A stretch of DNA of 64,000 nucleotides. It comes from Planctomycetota bacterium. Its GTDB lineage: Bacteria > Planctomycetota > UBA1135. Every line of letters begins with the position of its first letter. The stretch's first letter is position 1. Location of the stretch: assembly GCA_027623295.1 (NCBI GenBank), contig JAQBXR010000003.1, positions 62,001 through 126,000 of the forward strand. Reading direction: 5' to 3'. Positions 26,679 to 35,262 of this stretch are shown one piece after another. The notes beneath the pieces are model-generated. The model did not search any database. It was given only the letters and a program-made list of their open reading frames with translations, and was not told the DNA's origin. The translations under genes were made by a program, and so were the position numbers.

Positions 26679-27425
26679 ATGAAAATCCGGCCTCTCGCCT
26701 TTTTACCTCTGCTTCTTGTTGCCGCCTGCTCCTCCGAGCCGGTGCGGCTCTATCAACTTCGCGATGCCGACCCAGGCACCGAAGAGCAGGCCTCGTACCT
26801 CCGTTTGGAGAGCGCCGTTCATCTGGCAAACGAGTTTTTGACCACCTCAACCTTTGCCCGCGGCTTTCCCGCAGAAGAAGCGCACTTCTCTTTAGGGTTG
26901 AGCGATTTGCTTCTGCACCTCAAGGGCGAGGACACAATCCCGATGCGGGTTGAAACGACTGGCTGGGGCGATTTACGCACCGCATTTGGCGATGGCGTCC
27001 ACCCGAACGACCAGGGTTTCTTAACTGCGCGTCGTACCAATGCAGAGGCCACCGGAGATTCCACTTCCGACGCAGCTTTCTTGCAACTCAGTGTTCCCGA
27101 CATGGCTGCTTTGCTTTTGCGTCAGGCTGCAACCTTGCGCGAAATGCAAGAACGTGGTGAGTTTGATTTTTGGATCAACTACAACTTGCTTGGTCTCAAC
27201 CCGCAAACCGGTTGGTTGGAAAGTAATCTTGTCGAGCGCCGCGCTTATGCCGTGCAGGCTGGTTTCTACCAATGGATGGATCAGCGTGGCAGCACCTCGA
27301 TTGCCGATGGCATGATGCGCGGAGAAAACGAAGCCGCAGCACCTGGCGCGGATGAAGCTCCCTTAGTCTTGCCTGCCGTCGAAGCACCTGGCGGCGGAAA
27401 CTACCCAGAGCCTGACTTTCCTTAA
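26679..27425 (+). CDS. Hypothetical lipoprotein
   Basis: 248 residues. The N-terminus MKIRPLAFLPLLLVAACSSEP is a lipoprotein signal with lipobox VAAC. The mature protein is acidic, mixed alpha/beta, with no motif I recognise; a helical stretch (AALLLRQAATLREMQERGEFDFW) lies in the middle and a Pro/Glu/Gly-rich tail at the end. I used the ATG at 26679 rather than the 26583 frame start because of the signal. It is divergent from the coiled-coil gene and convergent with the permease gene. Confidence 0.7.
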   Translation: MKIRPLAFLPLLLVAACSSEPVRLYQLRDADPGTEEQASYLRLESAVHLANEFLTTSTFARGFPAEEAHFSLGLSDLLLHLKGEDTIPMRVETTGWGDLRTAFGDGVHPNDQGFLTARRTNAEATGDSTSDAAFLQLSVPDMAALLLRQAATLREMQERGEFDFWINYNLLGLNPQTGWLESNLVERRAYAVQAGFYQWMDQRGSTSIADGMMRGENEAAAPGADEAPLVLPAVEAPGGGNYPEPDFP

Positions 27426-27448
27426 GCGCGTCGCTGTATTTTTAGCGC

Positions 27449-29302
27449 CTAAAAAGCGCCGGTAAGCCAAGGCACGCAAAACGTGATGGCTACCCAAGCA
27501 ATGATGCTTACAGGAATACCAATCCTTAGGAAGTCGCGCCAGACATAACCACCTGGCCCGTAAACCATAAGGTTGGATTGGTGTCCGATTGGAGTCGCAA
27601 AACAAACCGATGCACTCATGGCAATCGCCAAAATGAATGCGCGAATGATTCCGTGACGGTGGTCATCGGTGTAGTTGCTATCGTTCGCGATCGTTTCCGC
27701 CGCGTTAATCGCAATCGGGGTGAGCAGAACCGCAACTGCTTGGTTCGAAATAAGGGAAGACAGGAAGGCAGCTAAAAGCGTGAGGCCCCCCAATACAGCG
27801 AGATGGCCAAAGCCATCTAGGGAGTGCACCAAGCCCTGAGCGATGACGGATGCAGCGCCGGTGTTTTGCATAGCGGTGCCAAGCCCGATGGTTCCGATCA
27901 TGAAAAGCAAAATAGGCCAGTCAATCGCGCGATAAGCACGGCGCGCGGTGAGGCAGCCCGAAGCAACCATGGCTACCGCGCCACCGAGCGCGGCAAAGGG
28001 AAGTAGGTCAATGTTCTTGGTCACCGACAGCAGGGAGAACAACACCATAATGGCTACGGTAATGAACAAGGAGCGCCTTGCCAAGCCGCGCAACATGACC
28101 CAGGAGTGCTCACCGGTTAAGAGGAAGAAGTCGGTGGAGTTGCGTAATCGCGATTGCGAAGTTTCATCGCCGCAAACCAACAGCAGGTCGCCTGGATGAA
28201 GAATTTGCTTCGATGCGCGCTCACGGATGTGTTGGTTGTTGCGCAAAACCGCCACGGTGATCGCGCCGTAATCGCGCCACAGGTGAAGATCGCCAATCAT
28301 GCGGCCGACCAAAGCAGAGTGCGGGGAAACCGCGAGCTCAAAGAACTGCATGGTCTTCGGGTCAAAGCGCGCCTCGTTAAACAGCTTTAGTCCGAGCTCA
28401 TCTTGCAAACCAGCAAGGTCATCTACCGAGCCGCGCAACATAACCACGTCACCCACTTCAATGGTTTCGCTGTAGTATGGAGGCCAAACCATTTTTTCGC
28501 CTCGTGCAAAGAAAAGAAGGTTGGCGCGCACGCCGTCGAAGTTTTCTTTGTAGCTCAATCCCAACAAACGCGAAGTCGGGCCGATTTGCAATTCGGTAAC
28601 GTATTCCCGATGGGTGGAGCCAGCCATCATGGAGGTCAGGGATTCGCGAGCTGGGAGCAACTTTCGCGCGAAGACTGCTATGAAGAGCACGCCAACGATG
28701 AGCAACGGGAAGCCCACCGGCGATAGTTCGAACATGCCGATGGGCTCGTAACCCATTTGCTCGGCCACGCCACTCACCAATAGGTTGGTCGAAGTGCCTA
28801 CTAAAGTGCTCATGCCGCCAAGGATGGTTCCAAAAGCCATCGGGATGAGCAGGCGGGTCACGCGAATGCCGGTTTTCTGAGCCATGTCCACCAACACCGG
28901 AATGAACACGACCACCACTGCAGTGTTATTGAGGAAGGCGGAAGTTAACCCTGAAACCAGGGCCACTGCCAAAATAACGCGACGCTCCTTACCCTCCGAA
29001 ACGCGCAGCACGACCCGCGCGAAAAATTCCACGGCGCCGGTACGCGACAATCCTTCACCCATCACGTAAAGCGCGGCCACTGTAATTACAGCAGAATTTC
29101 CGAACAGACTGAGGGCATCGTTCGCTCCCAGTAGGCTGGTCTCGGGGTCAAAGCTCGGATCAAAGATGCGGATGACCTGGCCCGCGCCGACCAGAATGAT
29201 CAGCAGGCCAATACCAATTGCATCAATACTCGCCTTCTCGGTTACGAGAAGAACCAGGATTCCAAAAATAAGCCCCAGGACTAGAAGACCTTCAACACCC
29301 AT
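27449..29302 (-). CDS. SLC13-family permease with two TrkA-C domains
   Basis: 617 residues. There are about ten to eleven transmembrane helices in two halves, with two cytoplasmic RCK_C/TrkA-C domains in between (about 210-280 and 295-370). The family motifs SAFLNNTAVVVVFIPV and GTSTNLLVSG, then SSLISNQAVAVLLTPIA and TPIGHQSNLMVYGPGGY, mark the ion-transporter/DASS superfamily, whose members carry sulfate, dicarboxylates or citrate with Na+. Its ATG is only six bases after the fdhF stop on the same strand, so it appears to be the last gene of the formate dehydrogenase operon. Substrate could be formate or another anion, but the sequence does not say. Confidence 0.86.
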   Translation of the reverse strand: MGVEGLLVLGLIFGILVLLVTEKASIDAIGIGLLIILVGAGQVIRIFDPSFDPETSLLGANDALSLFGNSAVITVAALYVMGEGLSRTGAVEFFARVVLRVSEGKERRVILAVALVSGLTSAFLNNTAVVVVFIPVLVDMAQKTGIRVTRLLIPMAFGTILGGMSTLVGTSTNLLVSGVAEQMGYEPIGMFELSPVGFPLLIVGVLFIAVFARKLLPARESLTSMMAGSTHREYVTELQIGPTSRLLGLSYKENFDGVRANLLFFARGEKMVWPPYYSETIEVGDVVMLRGSVDDLAGLQDELGLKLFNEARFDPKTMQFFELAVSPHSALVGRMIGDLHLWRDYGAITVAVLRNNQHIRERASKQILHPGDLLLVCGDETSQSRLRNSTDFFLLTGEHSWVMLRGLARRSLFITVAIMVLFSLLSVTKNIDLLPFAALGGAVAMVASGCLTARRAYRAIDWPILLFMIGTIGLGTAMQNTGAASVIAQGLVHSLDGFGHLAVLGGLTLLAAFLSSLISNQAVAVLLTPIAINAAETIANDSNYTDDHRHGIIRAFILAIAMSASVCFATPIGHQSNLMVYGPGGYVWRDFLRIGIPVSIIAWVAITFCVPWLTGAF

Positions 29303-29308
29303 GCTTGG

Positions 29309-31984
29309 TCATGTTAGCAGCCGTACTGCGGTGACCTTGTATTCCGGAGTGCCGATTTCTGGGTCTTTTCCGTCGCCCGTCAAAACGTTGGCGCGTGCTT
29401 CCGCAAAGTGCATGGGCATCCACAGAACTCCAGGGTGCACGGCATCGGTGACTTTGGCCTGAACCGTGATAACACCGCGGCGCGACTCAACTTTAAGGTC
29501 ACTTCCGTCTTCAATTCCAAGGTCGCGAGCATCCGCTGGGGCGATTTCGACAAAACACCGGTCTTGCTTGTCCATGTGCCCTTCACTGCGCGCCGTTTGG
29601 GTTGCCGCGTTGTAGTGATAGAGAGTCCGGCCGGTGGTGAGCAGGAATGGGTAGTCCTCGTCCGGCTCTTCCCAAGCTGGCACGTGGTCTAAGCCGTAAA
29701 ACTTCCCTTTGCCTCGCATCGGCGCCCCTTCATGGAGGAACTTGGTGCCGGGGTGGTCGAGCTCCGGGCACGGCCATTGCAAGCCAAAGGTCTCAATCCG
29801 CGGATAGCGGATGCCAAAGAAACGCGGAGAGTAATCGGCGAACTCATTCCACACCGTTTCGGGATCGGCAGGGCCCCAATCATCGCCAAGAGCCGCGGCC
29901 AACTCGTGCAAGATTTGCAAATCAGCACGCGCTTCTCCGGGTGGGTCGAGGGCTTTGCGCACGCGTTGCACCCGACGCTCTGAGTTGGTGAAGGTGCCGT
30001 CCTTTTCTGCAAAGCAAGTGGAGGGAAGCACGACGTCGGCGTAAATGCGGGAAGTCTCGTTTAGGAAAATGTCTTGGCAGACGACGAACTCGACTTGCTC
30101 AAAACCGCTCTCTACATGTTTGGCGTTCGGCTCCGAGACGACCGGGTCTTCACCCATGACATAGAAAGCTTTGAGGCGGCCATCGTGCATGCCGTCCATC
30201 ATTTGATCGAGACGGAGACCTGGCGTTTTGCTGAGCTCCTTACCCCAAACCTTGCTGAACTTTGCATGGGCCTCTGGGTCAGCGACTTCTTGATAACCCG
30301 GAAAGTAAACCGGGTTATTGCCAACATCGTTACAACCTTGCACGTTGTTCTGTCCACGCAATGGATTCACGCCGACGGATTCTCGACCAAGATGCCCGGT
30401 AACCAATGCGAGGTTGGAGAGAGAGCGCACATTGTCTACGCCGCAAACATGTTCGGTAATACCGAGCGTGTAGTAAATGCCAGCTTTGTCGGTCTTGGCA
30501 TAAAGGCGCGCGGCTTTGCGGATGTCATCAGCACTGACCTCGCAAAGTTCGGCCGCGCGTTCCGGTGGCCACTCCTTCGCGGCAGCTGCAAACTCATCGA
30601 AGTTCTCGGTTAAGTTTTCAATGTAAGTATTATCCGCAAGCCCTTCTTCCAAGATGACGTATGCGAAAGCATTCATCAGTGGAATGTCAGTACCTGGGCG
30701 CAACTGTAAATGCACTTCCGCGCGCTCGGCCAACCATGTGCGACGCGGATCCACCACAATCAAATGCGCACCTTTGCGCATAGCTTTCTTCATGCGCAAA
30801 GCGAGCACCGGATGCGCCTCGGTAGTGTTACTGCCCACGACTAACATGCAGTCAGTGTTCTCGATTTCTTCCATCGAGTTTGTCATAGCACCTACACCTA
30901 AAGACCTGACCAGGCCATATACGGTTGGTGCGTGTCAGGTGGCGGCACAACTGTGAACGTTATTGGTGCCGACCGCGGAGCGCGCTAGCTTTTGCAATGC
31001 GTAAACATCTTCATTGGTGCAACGACTCGATGCAAGAAAGCCAATGCTGTCGGCGCCGTACTTCTTTTTCACTGCACTCAATCCTTCGACAACGCGGCTA
31101 TAGGCAATCTCCCAAGTGGTTTCCTCTAGCTCACCTTGTGCATTGCGCACCAATGGATGAGTCAGGCGATCCTTATGGTGAATGAACTGCCAGGCGAAGC
31201 GACCCTTGTTGCACAAGTGGCCATCGTTGGGGCCACTGCCTTCCTCGGAACTAATTTTGACAACCTTGCCGTCTTTAGTGTGAATGTCCAAAACACAGCC
31301 AACGCCGCAGAAGGTGCAAACGGAACGAGTGGCTTCTGTTTCTGCAATCGGCGCAGTTGCTTGTTTCTCGTACAGTGCTCCGGTGGGGCAAGTGCTAATG
31401 CAGCCGCCACACAGTTCACAAGATGTGTCGAGGAAGGAAGCACCATCGGTGGGTTGAATGAAGGCTTCGCTACCTTGGCCAACATGCTCTAAAGCGGTGC
31501 ATTGCATGACTTCATCGCAATAGCGCACGCATCGGTCGCACAAAATGCAAGCTCCGGGATCGAAGGCGAGGAAGCGGTTGCGGTCTTCCCAAGTGCGAGG
31601 ATTTTCGAACTTGATTGGCATTGCACCAACACCAAGTTCTTTCGCGCATTCTTCTAGGCCATCGACCTGCACGCCATTGCCCGAAGTGTGTTCGGTCATG
31701 AGCATTTCCGCCATGGTGCGCCTTACGCGTTCCAGCATGGGGGATTGCGACGTCACCTTCATGCCTTTAGCGGCAGTGGTTTTGCACGCCGGCACCGGAC
31801 GCGGCGCACCTTCCAACTCCACCAGGCACATGCGGCATCCGCCGTAGGGATCTAAGCGATCATCGTGACAAAGAGTTGGGACCTCGGTACAAGTCTTGCG
31901 GCATGCGGCCAACAAAGTTTCGCCGGCTTGCACTTCTACGGTTTTACCGTCGAGTTCGAAAGAAACGTTTAAATCAGAGTTCAT
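29309..31984 (-). CDS. fdhF: Selenocysteine formate dehydrogenase, catalytic (Mo/W) subunit
   Basis: 891 residues if the in-frame TGA at 30937-30935 is read as selenocysteine (Sec350). The TGA sits in HSCAAT-U-HAPTVYGLV, which aligns with the catalytic Sec-His of bacterial formate dehydrogenases, and coding continues in frame to the C-terminus. Domains: N-terminal [2Fe-2S] ferredoxin (Cys39, 50, 53, 67), two [4Fe-4S] clusters (Cys146/149/152/156 region and Cys189/192/195/199), the proximal cluster (Cys223, 226, 230, 258), then the molybdopterin-guanine-dinucleotide domains. The NuoG-like His-Cys cluster site is degenerate (His99, Cys113 only). It oxidises formate to CO2. Its start overlaps the NuoF-like gene (ATGA), so electrons probably pass to NAD+. 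Confidence 0.93.
30903..30937 (-). promoter_or_regulatory. Sec codon (UGA) and SECIS-like hairpin
   Basis: UGA lies at 30937-30935. Nineteen bases later the mRNA reads GGCCU-GGUC-AGGUC (30916-30903), a five-base-pair stem (one G-U pair) with apical loop GGUC. E. coli fdhF SECIS also presents GGUC at its loop, about 19 bases after its UGA; here the loop starts 24 bases after. An outer ACC...GGU pairing is possible with an asymmetric internal loop. This is the expected place for SelB binding. Confidence 0.6.
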
Positions 31985-33354
31985 ACCACCACACCACTTT
32001 CAGAGAACCAACGGCGCCATAAGCGCAAAACTAAAGGGGCTGTAAATCCTAAGCCGCAAATTGAACCCAACTCCATACTCTCAAGCCAACGCTCTTCGGT
32101 ATCGGCATCAGGAAAGGCAGTGCTTCCACTAAGCCATGAAGCTACGGCGCGGCATCCGAGTCGGCAGGGTGTGCATTGCGAGCAAGATTCCTGCGCAAAG
32201 AACTGCATGATGTTAGCAGCGACATCGCGTGGATCACGCTTAGCGAAAATCACCACCGCTGCAGTGCCAGGAGCAGTGCCAACTTCTTTCAAGCCTTTCG
32301 AAGAAAGCGATGTGCTGAGAAGGCTGCCCGGCAGAACACCAGTTGCGGCGCCGCCTGGAATCCAACAGGAAACCTCGGCGCCATCTTTGACTCCCCCACC
32401 AAACTGATCGACTAACTCTTGTGCAGTGATTCCTACAGGCGCTTCATAAACGCCGGGCTGGTTGACGTCGCCGGAAAGGGAATACAGTCGATGCGTTCCT
32501 CCTTCCCCTTCAAATTCACCTGACAACAAACGTTCCGCCCACCAAAAGGTTTCCACGTTGTTCATTAAGGTTGGCAAACCCCACAAGCCGGCTTGGGTTG
32601 GGTAGGGGGGTTTGTGGCGAGGCTGTGGGCGTCGCCCCTCCATGCTTTCAAGTAATGCGGTTTCTTCACCGCAAATGTAGGCGCCACCGCCAATGCAGAT
32701 ATCTACACGAAACGCAAAGCCGGTTTCACTTGCTGGCTCTACAGGGTCGGAGCGGCGCGGCGTTAATGGAAAAGCTAGACCTTCTCCAAAGGCATGTCCG
32801 GTCGCTAAACCACCGTGTTCGGTTTTACTCCCTTGCAGGCCTTTTGCACCATGCTCCACGAACCAATCAAGGGCGGAAAGAGCGACATCGTCCAGGCCGG
32901 TGTCGTGAGGCTTCGCCGGACGCCCAGCAAAACCAGCACCGGCCCAAAGCGCACCGGAGCCTTCGCTCAAAATGCCGCTAGCCACCAAAGATGCAATGGC
33001 GGTTTTCAAAGACTCCAACTGATCGACGTACTCCGGGCGCAAATACACGTAACCGCGCGCCGCACCTGCAAACTCCGCCGCGCGCTGCATGCCCCGCAGC
33101 ACCACTTCAGGCTGCTCGCGAAATAGCCAGCCATCTTTAAAGGTGCCGGGCTCGCCCTCATCTGCGTTACATACAATCACTTTGCCGCCACCCATTTCTG
33201 GAGTGCCGACCAGTGGTTCATCCCGTACCGCATTCCATTTGAATGCCGCCGGGAAACCAGCGCCGCCGCAGCCGCGCAGTCCATCAAGACGAGAAAGGTC
33301 CATCACCACTATCCTAACGTAGTGCGCTAGTTTGACTTCCTTATGCGTCGGCAT
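31981..33354 (-). CDS. NuoF-like formate dehydrogenase beta subunit (NAD/FMN-binding)
   Basis: 457 residues. It has the FMN/NADH-binding motifs of NuoF/FdsB: GLRGCGGAGFPAAFKW (~25-40), NADEGEPGTFKD (63-74), GGGAYICGEETALLESMEG (222-240), and the [4Fe-4S] ligands SCSQCTPCR with a later SICGLG. Residues ~129-211 form an insertion of about 80, Gly/Pro/Ala-rich, not present in ordinary NuoF. The N-terminal thioredoxin-like domain of FdsB is absent. The stop overlaps fdhF (ATGA). A GAGGTG lies before the ATG at 33354, while an alternative ATG at 33303 also has an AGGA. It would pass electrons from FdhF to NAD+. Confidence 0.88.
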   Translation of the reverse strand: MPTHKEVKLAHYVRIVVMDLSRLDGLRGCGGAGFPAAFKWNAVRDEPLVGTPEMGGGKVIVCNADEGEPGTFKDGWLFREQPEVVLRGMQRAAEFAGAARGYVYLRPEYVDQLESLKTAIASLVASGILSEGSGALWAGAGFAGRPAKPHDTGLDDVALSALDWFVEHGAKGLQGSKTEHGGLATGHAFGEGLAFPLTPRRSDPVEPASETGFAFRVDICIGGGAYICGEETALLESMEGRRPQPRHKPPYPTQAGLWGLPTLMNNVETFWWAERLLSGEFEGEGGTHRLYSLSGDVNQPGVYEAPVGITAQELVDQFGGGVKDGAEVSCWIPGGAATGVLPGSLLSTSLSSKGLKEVGTAPGTAAVVIFAKRDPRDVAANIMQFFAQESCSQCTPCRLGCRAVASWLSGSTAFPDADTEERWLESMELGSICGLGFTAPLVLRLWRRWFSESGVVV

Positions 33355-33648
33355 CTATTCCACACCTCGGTAGCCATTTAGCAAAAATCCCGGCCACAGC
33401 ATGTACGCGCCCAGCAGCTTCACGAACAACTCGATTGGACAATAGGCTCGTTCACGTTCCGATTTACTTTGTTATGGCGCTTCACCTCCTCCCAAACTCC
33501 CGTTCAGTCCCCTAACCGCATCTTGAGGAAAATTCCTCGCGCGTTTGGTACAAGCCTTCGGCGACGATTACGGTGAACTAGCACTGTTAAGTGAACTTAC
33601 GTGGTGGATTTTCTTACGGGAATCCACCACGTTTTTTATGATGCCGCG
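33355..33648. other. Divergent intergenic region between fdh operon and ABC binding protein
   Basis: Nearly 300 bases. On the minus strand a short frame (33355-33423, 22 codons from a GTG, or up to 38 codons from the preceding stop) encodes a hydrophobic peptide, KLLGAYMLWPGFLLNGYRG, whose TAG stop directly abuts the ATG of the NuoF-like gene in the same frame. On the plus side there are the inverted repeats GAGGAA-AA-TTCCTC (33525-33538) and TAAGT-GA-ACTTA (33588-33599), then the terminator-like hairpin listed separately. I tried to fit cobalamin and molybdenum-cofactor riboswitch cores and could not. Confidence 0.35.
33599..33637 (+). terminator. Terminator-like hairpin in leader of ABC binding-protein gene
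   Basis: ACGTGGTGGATT (33599-33610) and AATCCACCACGT (33621-33632) form a perfect 12-base-pair stem with a ten-base loop, followed by a run of T. It lies only ~12-17 bases before the ATG of the binding-protein gene, in the sense orientation. In that position it would terminate or attenuate the leader transcript unless an alternative fold forms. Confidence 0.65.
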
Positions 33649-34521
33649 ATGCGCTTTTGCCGCCTCCTCTTGTTTTTCCCGCTGCTTGCATGCACCCGTG
33701 CGGAAGTCTCCAGTACTGAGGAGCATGCCAGTGGATTGGCTGCGCAACGCATTGTGGTGCTTGGACCATCCACTAGTGCCAATCTATACGCCATGGGACA
33801 AGGGCATCGGGTGGTTGGGGTTTCAGATTACTGCACGGTTTCTGGGGCGCAAAATACCGCGCGCATTGGTGGCTTGGCCGATCCATCGCTCGAACGCATT
33901 GTGGCGTTGAATCCAGATTTAATTTTGACCCAAGGAAAGATCCCTTTAGTCGAACAGCTTTGTGCGGATTCCGATCTTCCCTTCCACGCATTCGCCACCG
34001 ATACTCTGCAAGAATGGCATGACGAAGTTTCGTGGCTTGGCGAGGAACTAGGCGTTACCAAAGAGGCCGATGCCCTGAATGCAAAGATGGCGGAAGGATT
34101 AGCCTCGTTCAAAAACCAAACGGAGGGCTCACCAACGGTGTTGCTTGTCATCTTTCGTAACGAAGACGAAGCCTCCAAAATTATGGCCGCAGGAGATCGC
34201 GGCTTCTTAAACGAATTACTCCTAGCCGCTGGTGGGCAAAACGTTTTGCTCGGCAGCGATCGCGATTACTTCGACTTGAATGAGGAGCGGTTGCTACACG
34301 CTGCCCCGGATTTAATTTTTGAGTTCAACACTTCCGCAAGGGAGGAGGACCGAGCGGAACTCAACACAAAGGCCCTTGCGGTTTGGAAACGAGATTTTCC
34401 GAGCCTGCCTGCAACCAAGTCTGGCCGCATCTTCACCTTAATAGGAGAGGATCTTTTGATTCCTGGCCCAAACATGCTCGCGACTGCCGAGCAAATGCAG
34501 CGCTTGCTTAACGTGAAATGA
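33649..34521 (+). CDS. ABC transporter substrate-binding lipoprotein (BtuF/FecB-like)
   Basis: 290 residues from the ATG at 33649, beginning MRFCRLLLFFPLLACTRAE, a lipoprotein signal with lipobox LLAC. The fold is periplasmic-binding type III: RIVVLGPSTSANLYAMG, ARIGGLADPSLERIVALNPDLIL, and a C-terminal LIPGPNMLATAEQM. This family delivers vitamin B12, haem or ferric siderophores to FecCD-type permeases. The ATPase and permease that fit it lie at 36.9-38.7 kb in the same orientation, beyond an inserted opposite-strand block. Substrate cannot be decided; B12 or iron are the main options. Confidence 0.85.
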   Translation: MRFCRLLLFFPLLACTRAEVSSTEEHASGLAAQRIVVLGPSTSANLYAMGQGHRVVGVSDYCTVSGAQNTARIGGLADPSLERIVALNPDLILTQGKIPLVEQLCADSDLPFHAFATDTLQEWHDEVSWLGEELGVTKEADALNAKMAEGLASFKNQTEGSPTVLLVIFRNEDEASKIMAAGDRGFLNELLLAAGGQNVLLGSDRDYFDLNEERLLHAAPDLIFEFNTSAREEDRAELNTKALAVWKRDFPSLPATKSGRIFTLIGEDLLIPGPNMLATAEQMQRLLNVK

Positions 34522-35189
34522 TTGCGAAGCCCAAGCCGAGTTCTGAATCGAAACCGGGACCGCTCATCAAGCTGCCATCTTCGTTAATTAGTAAGTAACG
34601 AAAGGTCAGCGTGGAACCGTCATCGGCGGACAACACTATGTTGTTCATGCGACCAATAGCGTCATCGGTCAGGGTAAATTTTGCTGCACCAAAAGAATAG
34701 GAGTGCACCGTTTTGGCGGTAATGGGGTGCAAGACTTCGGCGGCGACCAAAACACCTGCGTCGTCCACCTCCAAGGTCGCCAAGCGAAACTTGGAACGGG
34801 CGTTTGCTGCTTCGCCGATCCAAGTGCCGCCCAACAGGCTGGCCGCGAAGTGCCCTGGGCCCGTCGACTTACTCACTGAAAAGGTGCCCGTGGTGGTTGC
34901 GCCTTCATCGGGGCTGAGGGTGTAGGTGCCCGAGATAAAAGCCATGGCGTCGTCCATCTGGCCACTCAAGGCCGGTACCTTCCGCGCTATTGGTAATGAG
35001 GCCGTTCAAGAGCGCCATGTAGAAATTGCGCGCGGACTCGCCGATTAAATCGGCCTGTAGGGTTCCGGTCCAATCTCCATTCAAATCCGACTGCGAGAAA
35101 ATAATCGGACCACCGAAGCCGCAAAGGCCAGGCGGAGGATGGATGTGAGGAGGGGATGCTGCATGATGAAAAAGAAAAGCGCCGGACAA
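34508..35189 (-). pseudogene. Degraded paralogue of the adjacent lipoprotein
   Basis: Two frames, 34905-35189 and 34508-34969, match successive parts of the neighbouring intact lipoprotein (35263-36108). The first contains SDLNGDWTGTL and ITNSAEG; the second contains FRLATLEVDDAG, DDAIGRMNNIVLSADDGST and LLINEDGSLMSGPG. Compared with the intact copy, about 32 residues are missing at the join near 34960 and the frame changes there. The signal peptide and lipobox are also gone. The only start of the upstream frame is a TTG within the terminator hairpin of the intact gene. It overlaps the end of the binding-protein gene by 14 bases. Confidence 0.75.
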
Positions 35190-35211
35190 CCCATGTTGGA
35201 TCGTCCGGCGC
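35170..35211 (-). terminator. Rho-independent terminator after the intact lipoprotein
   Basis: GCGCCGGAC (35179-35187) pairs with GTCCGGCGC (35203-35211), nine base pairs with a 15-base loop. On the minus strand the stem is followed by a T-rich run (complement of AAAAGAAAA). It lies ~50 bases after the stop of the lipoprotein gene. Confidence 0.8.
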
Positions 35212-35262
35212 CTCTGGAGCCTCTAGGATAATCGAAAACCTAGATTCCGGGGGGAGTGAAGA

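Noticed and set aside
30886-30937. A frameshift or nonsense mutation splitting the formate dehydrogenase
   Set aside because: The frame is the same before and after the TGA, the position is exactly that of catalytic Sec, and a SECIS-like hairpin follows. Selenocysteine is the simpler explanation.
33355-33648. Cobalamin or molybdenum-cofactor riboswitch in the divergent leader
   Set aside because: I found no match to the conserved core motifs of either class; only inverted repeats and a terminator-like hairpin are evident.
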